Assembly (NCBI GenBank): GCA_015655375.1
Contig: JAATFD010000042.1
Span: 1 to 53,517, forward strand
Direction of reading: 5' to 3'
Length of the DNA stretch: 53,517 nucleotides
Source: Actinomycetales bacterium
GTDB taxonomy: Bacteria > Actinomycetota > Actinomycetes > Actinomycetales > Actinomycetaceae
The notes beneath the pieces were generated by a model, which saw nothing but the letters and a program-made list of their open reading frames with translations, did not search any database and was not told the DNA's origin. Positions within the stretch are counted from its first letter, which is position 1, and every line of letters begins with the position of its first letter. Shown piece after piece: positions 50,546 through 53,517 of the stretch. A program made the position numbers and the translations under genes.

Positions 50546-51427
50546 ATGTCCATCAGAGTTCCATTGGCAACTGTCGAAACCACGATCGAGCGCGCTCTGT
50601 CCAACGCTGGTGTTCCGGACGACGTCGCGCGTGAGTGCGCTCATGTTCATGCCTCGTCCTCGTGTGACGGGGTGGAGAGCCACGGGCTGAACCGTGTCCC
50701 GCGCTTCGTCGACTACGTGCGACGAGGGTGGGTCGATCCGAATGCGACGCCCGAGCTCGTGGGAGCCAAGGGCGCTGCCGAGAATTATGACGGTCACTTG
50801 GGCCCTGGGATCACGAACGCGGAGTTCTGCATGGACCGCGCCGTCGAGCTGGCAAAGGTGCATGGGATCGGCTGTGTGACGTTGCGCAACACGACGCATT
50901 GGATGCGCGGGGGGACCTACGCCTGGCGTGCAGCGGAGGCGGGATTTATCGGGATGTGCTGGACCAATACAGAGGCCGCGATGCCGATGTGGGGATCGAC
51001 CGAGTCCAGGGTCGGCAACAATCCCTTCTGCGTGGCGATTCCACGCGCAAACGGTTCGATCGTTTTGGACATGGCGATGGCTCTGGATCTGGCGGCGACG
51101 ATCATGGCGGCGGGCAAATCCGGTCACGATCTCGACGTCGAGGACCAAGGATCGTGCACGGGCGCCTGCCAAGTCTTCATCGCCTTCGACCCGTACCTCT
51201 TCGGAGATGAAGCCACCATCCAACGCAAGGTGGACGAGCGCGTCGAGTCCGCGGACGCAACCACTCCCATTGATCCCGCCCACCCCGTGACCTCCCCGGG
51301 AGAACGCACCGCGGCGGCCAGGGAGCGCAACCTGCGTGAGGGCGTGCCGGTGGACGAGACGATCTGGGCACAGGTCCAGGAGCTGGCCGACGGGAGAACG
51401 GACGAGATCGAGGATCTGTCCATCTGA
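50546..51427 (+). CDS. Ldh2/DlgD-type dehydrogenase with an internal deletion
   Basis: 293 residues, while 2,3-diketo-L-gulonate reductase relatives have about 330-350. The N-terminal half follows the family closely: ESHGLNRVPRFVDYV with catalytic His46, LRNTTHWMRGGTYAWRAAE, MCWTNTEAAMPMWG, VGNNPFCVAIP. After SIVLDMAMA the protein jumps to DLAATIMAAGKSGHDL, skipping about 40 residues that normally hold the Y-G-K-L and W-K-G-x-G-L segments near the NADH site. The C-terminus (CQVFIAFDPYLF to VDETIWAQVQEL) is normal. The reading frame is intact but the enzyme is probably inactive or altered. GGAAGAGGAAAACG precedes the ATG. Confidence 0.8.
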   Translation: MSIRVPLATVETTIERALSNAGVPDDVARECAHVHASSSCDGVESHGLNRVPRFVDYVRRGWVDPNATPELVGAKGAAENYDGHLGPGITNAEFCMDRAVELAKVHGIGCVTLRNTTHWMRGGTYAWRAAEAGFIGMCWTNTEAAMPMWGSTESRVGNNPFCVAIPRANGSIVLDMAMALDLAATIMAAGKSGHDLDVEDQGSCTGACQVFIAFDPYLFGDEATIQRKVDERVESADATTPIDPAHPVTSPGERTAAARERNLREGVPVDETIWAQVQELADGRTDEIEDLSI

Positions 51428-51436
51428 GAGTTTCAG

Positions 51437-51459
51437 CCTGCGGCGTCGGATGCCGCAGG
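51437..51459. repeat. Short hairpin between the two dehydrogenase genes
   Basis: CCTGCGGC (51437-51444), 7-base loop, GCCGCAGG (51452-51459): perfect 8-base-pair stem in the 54-base gap, 10 bases after the stop. It may be a weak terminator or an mRNA processing site tuning the downstream gene. Confidence 0.55.
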
Positions 51460-51481
51460 AAACGAGCGGGGAAGAGGAACC

Positions 51482-52507
51482 ATGAAGGCTGTTGTTGTGT
51501 ACGGAGCCGACGATCTGCGAGTTGTCGAGGTTGAGAAGCCGGTGCCCGGGCCGGGTGAGGTCCTGATCGCGATGGAATGGGGCGGAATCTGCGGGTCCGA
51601 CATCGCGTACTGGCGCCACGCGGTCTCCGGCACCGCTGTTCTCAAGGAACCGCTGACGCTGGGTCACGAGATGGCTGGGCGTGTCGTCGAGCTGGGCGAG
51701 GGAGTCGACGGGATCGAGGTCGGGACCCCGACGACGGTCCATCCCGCCACCTTGGTGGGAGACGGCGTCATGCCCGAGGTCTTGGCCGGGCGCACGAACC
51801 TGTATCCCCGGACGCGTTATTTCGGGTCTGCTGCCATGTATCCGCACGAGGCCGGGGGATTCTCGGAATTCCGGACCGCTCGCGTCGATCAGTTGCGGGT
51901 GCTTCCGGAGACGGTGTCGACCCGTCATGGCGCCGTGGCCGAGCCGCTGGGCGTTGCTCTCCACGCGGTCAACCGCTCGGGCGGGGTCCGGGGAAAGAGA
52001 GTCCTCGTCAACGGGTGCGGGCCGATCGGGTCCCTGGTGGTCGCGGCCGCCAAATACTCCGGTGCGGACAGTGTCGTGGCTGCAGACCTGGCAACGAGTT
52101 CATTGGAGGTCGCCTCGAACATGGGGGCGGATACCGTGGTGGATCGTTCAGAGGGCGAGCCACTGCCCAGCGACGTCGACGTGGTCTTCGAGGCGTCCGG
52201 GGCGTCGCGGGCGCTCGGCGACGTCTTTCTGGCGGCCCGTCCCGGCGGAACGGTCGTCCAGGTCGGCAACATGCCTCGGGGAGAGGTTCCGGCCGCCCTT
52301 GGCCAATTGGTCACTCGCGAGATCGAGTACAAGGGATCGTTCCGCTTCATCGACGAGATCACGGACGCGGTCGCGGCGATGTCGCAGGGCCTGGACGTCG
52401 AGCCGCTGCTGACGCACACCTTCGACATCGACGACGCCCTGCAGGCGTTCGAGACCGCGGGAGATCGATCGACCGGATCGTCGAAGGTCATGCTCAAACT
52501 GTCGTGA
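51482..52507 (+). CDS. L-idonate 5-dehydrogenase-like zinc alcohol dehydrogenase
   Basis: 341 residues. Catalytic zinc ligands Cys37 (GGICGSDIAYWRHA) and His62-Glu63 (GHEMAG) are present; IDYWRHA-type and RYFGSAAMYPHEAGGFSEF segments mark the IdnD branch. The Rossmann loop is NGCGPIGSLVVAAA. The structural zinc loop has no cysteine at all: VHPATLVGDGVMPEVLAGRT replaces the usual four-Cys lobe. It would oxidise L-idonate to 5-keto-gluconate or act on a related sugar acid. GGAAGAGGAA lies upstream. It is followed after 418 bases by a LacI regulator. Confidence 0.82.
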   Translation: MKAVVVYGADDLRVVEVEKPVPGPGEVLIAMEWGGICGSDIAYWRHAVSGTAVLKEPLTLGHEMAGRVVELGEGVDGIEVGTPTTVHPATLVGDGVMPEVLAGRTNLYPRTRYFGSAAMYPHEAGGFSEFRTARVDQLRVLPETVSTRHGAVAEPLGVALHAVNRSGGVRGKRVLVNGCGPIGSLVVAAAKYSGADSVVAADLATSSLEVASNMGADTVVDRSEGEPLPSDVDVVFEASGASRALGDVFLAARPGGTVVQVGNMPRGEVPAALGQLVTREIEYKGSFRFIDEITDAVAAMSQGLDVEPLLTHTFDIDDALQAFETAGDRSTGSSKVMLKLS

Positions 52508-52925
52508 GGGAGAGGAAGCCGACCGATTGACCCGTTTCTCACAGGGGCATTCGTGCGGGTCGGGGACCGTTGCCGGGGGAGTCGGGACGATGCTCGAGCG
52601 ATTCGACTTCGCGGAGGTGGCGCTGCATGCCGATTGGTCGGTGGATGCGCACGCGGTCGAGGTCGAGGGACTGGATGATCTGGCCCATCTGGACTGGGTC
52701 GGTCGGCGTGACCTCGTCCTGGAGTCGACGGACGCTGAGCACGTCATCGTGTGGAACCTGGGAACAGCCGGAGCAGCACGGCGGTGAGGCGTCCGGATGT
52801 CTCCACGAACGCTGTCGGGGGCGAGGTGCACACCGGTCTTGAGGTCTGTTCCGCGGCTGCGGCGTGCCGCGTGGCAAACTGGTCGGGCCGGTTGGATGCG
52901 ACCGGATCCGAGCGGGGAGGGTTCT
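52508..52925. other. Intergenic region before the terminal LacI gene
   Basis: About 418 bases. It holds one possible small gene (52590-52787, listed separately) and presumably the promoter of the LacI gene. No hairpin with a T-run, tRNA or clear palindromic operator was noticed. Confidence 0.4.
52590..52787 (+). CDS. Possible small protein of unknown function
   Basis: 65 codons from an ATG with GGGGGAG 8 bases upstream. The product begins MLERFDFAEVALHADWSVDA and has an acidic, protein-like composition rich in Asp, Glu, Val and Leu, with no arginine-rich runs of the kind seen in shadow frames. No family recognised and no membrane segment. Either a genuine small gene between idnD-like and lacI or a remnant. 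Confidence 0.35.
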   Translation: MLERFDFAEVALHADWSVDAHAVEVEGLDDLAHLDWVGRRDLVLESTDAEHVIVWNLGTAGAARR

Positions 52926-53517
52926 GTGGTCACGCTGCACGATGTTGCCCGCGAGGCGGGAGTCTCCATCTCCACGGTGTCGCGGGCGTTGTCCGAGCCC
53001 GAGCGTGTGGCTGAATCGACCCGGAAGCGGGTCGCAGCCATCGTTGATCAGCTCGGATACAAGCCGAATCGCGCGGCCAGTTTGCTGCGCTCAGGTCGCA
53101 CCGGATCGATCGGACTCGTCGTTCCCGACCTCGAGAATCCCTACTTCGCCTCGATGACCAAGGGTGTGCAGGCACGTGCGCTTGAATTCGACACGGCCGT
53201 CCTCGTCGGGGATTCCGATGAGGATCCGCGCCGTGAGGCCGACCTTGTCGAGGCACTCTCGCAGCAGACCGACGGGCTGATCATCGGGGCGCCACGAAAT
53301 CTGGACGCCGATCTGGAGCGGCTCGGGAAGATGCGGCTGGTGCTGGTCAACGCCGAGGCGTCGGGGGTCCTGTCGGTCTCCGTCGACTATGCGTTGGCGA
53401 TGGAGCTGGCCATCGCTCATCTTCGGTCGCTCGGGCACCGACGGATCGCTTACGTCGGGGGTCCCGTCGGCTCGAGGTCGGACGCCCGGCGGCGCGAGGG
53501 CTTGAAGCGGGCGACGA
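52926..53517 (+). CDS. LacI family regulator, N-terminal part
   Basis: About 197 residues are visible before the window ends. The GTG at 52926 follows GGGGAGGG and gives the canonical start VTLHDVAREAGVSISTVSRA, with hinge GYKPNRAASLLRSGRTG, then a sugar-binding domain (IGLVVPDLENPYFASMTKG, DGLIIGAPRNLDAD, GHRRIAYVGGP). Placed after the sugar-acid dehydrogenases, it probably regulates them (gluconate or idonate type); the effector-binding C-terminus is outside the window. Confidence 0.92.
   Translation, partial: MVTLHDVAREAGVSISTVSRALSEPERVAESTRKRVAAIVDQLGYKPNRAASLLRSGRTGSIGLVVPDLENPYFASMTKGVQARALEFDTAVLVGDSDEDPRREADLVEALSQQTDGLIIGAPRNLDADLERLGKMRLVLVNAEASGVLSVSVDYALAMELAIAHLRSLGHRRIAYVGGPVGSRSDARRREGLKRAT

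Noticed and set aside
1-53517. CRISPR arrays, rRNA, tRNA, IS elements, integrases and phage structural genes
   Set aside because: I looked for regularly spaced repeats, cloverleaf-like ends with CCA/TTCGA loops, transposase motifs and terminal inverted repeats in all gaps and found none I could support.

Overview
The window is GC-rich and densely coded, with strong Shine-Dalgarno sites, several GTG starts, many 1-4 base gene overlaps, a CsoR/CopZ/CopA copper cluster, a DUF5926 protein and a surface protein with an LAxTG sorting signal. All of this points to a high-GC Gram-positive bacterium (Actinomycetota). Several LacI-family regulators and cytoplasmic glycosidases fit a host- or plant-associated glycan user, possibly in or near the Actinomycetaceae; that last step is inference.

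Layout. 1-0.85 kb: tail of a GH25 muramidase and a membrane-anchored GIY-YIG protein. 1.1-7.5 kb: a decayed DUF488 gene, a 2-hydroxyacid dehydrogenase, an acetyl-xylan-type esterase, a PadR/HAAS pair under a perfect palindrome, DUF5926, a glycosyltransferase and a Tag-like DNA glycosylase. 7.5-10.9 kb: copper operon csoR-copZ-copA; the CopA has its metal-binding domain inside the ATP-binding region instead of at the N-terminus. 11.0-13.4 kb: a lipase-like hydrolase and a membrane protein. 13.6-18.2 kb: an inositol/sugar-acid type operon (oxidoreductase, TIM-barrel isomerase, sugar porter) divergent from a LacI regulator. 18.2-20.2 kb: acetyltransferase and purB. 20.4-23.1 kb: a GH31 glycosidase. 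23.7-25.8 kb: a sortase-anchored surface protein. 26.6-33.0 kb: an AT-richer ABC-transporter/GH42 beta-galactosidase/DUF624 operon that looks acquired. 33.7-37.9 kb: polyol dehydrogenase, GH120 beta-xylosidase and a LacI regulator. 38.0-42.9 kb: GPH transporter, hydrolase and second GH31. 43.2-50.4 kb: the complete uronate route uxaC-uxuB-uxuA plus KDPG aldolase and KDG kinase, with an IclR regulator. 50.5-53.5 kb: DlgD-like dehydrogenase (internally deleted), idonate-type dehydrogenase and the start of a LacI regulator.

How the genes fit together. From about 20 to 52 kb the region reads as a hemicellulose and sugar-acid utilisation locus. The glycosidases lack visible signal peptides, so imported oligosaccharides would be cut in the cytosol: xylo-oligosaccharides by GH120, alpha-xylosyl or alpha-glucosyl ends by the GH31 enzymes, galactosides by GH42. 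Uronates such as glucuronate would pass through UxaC, UxuB, UxuA, KDG kinase and KDPG aldolase to pyruvate and glyceraldehyde-3-phosphate.

The most unusual observations are: (1) the HMA domain inserted within CopA; (2) a promoter/operator module of about 120 bases shared by the two separate GH31 transcription units; (3) a 16-codon Cys-containing leader peptide overlapping the uxaC start; (4) paired CGAAA-N3-TTTCG palindromes between the ABC and xylosidase units; (5) a DlgD-like enzyme missing about 40 central residues; (6) a Tag glycosylase without three of its four zinc ligands.
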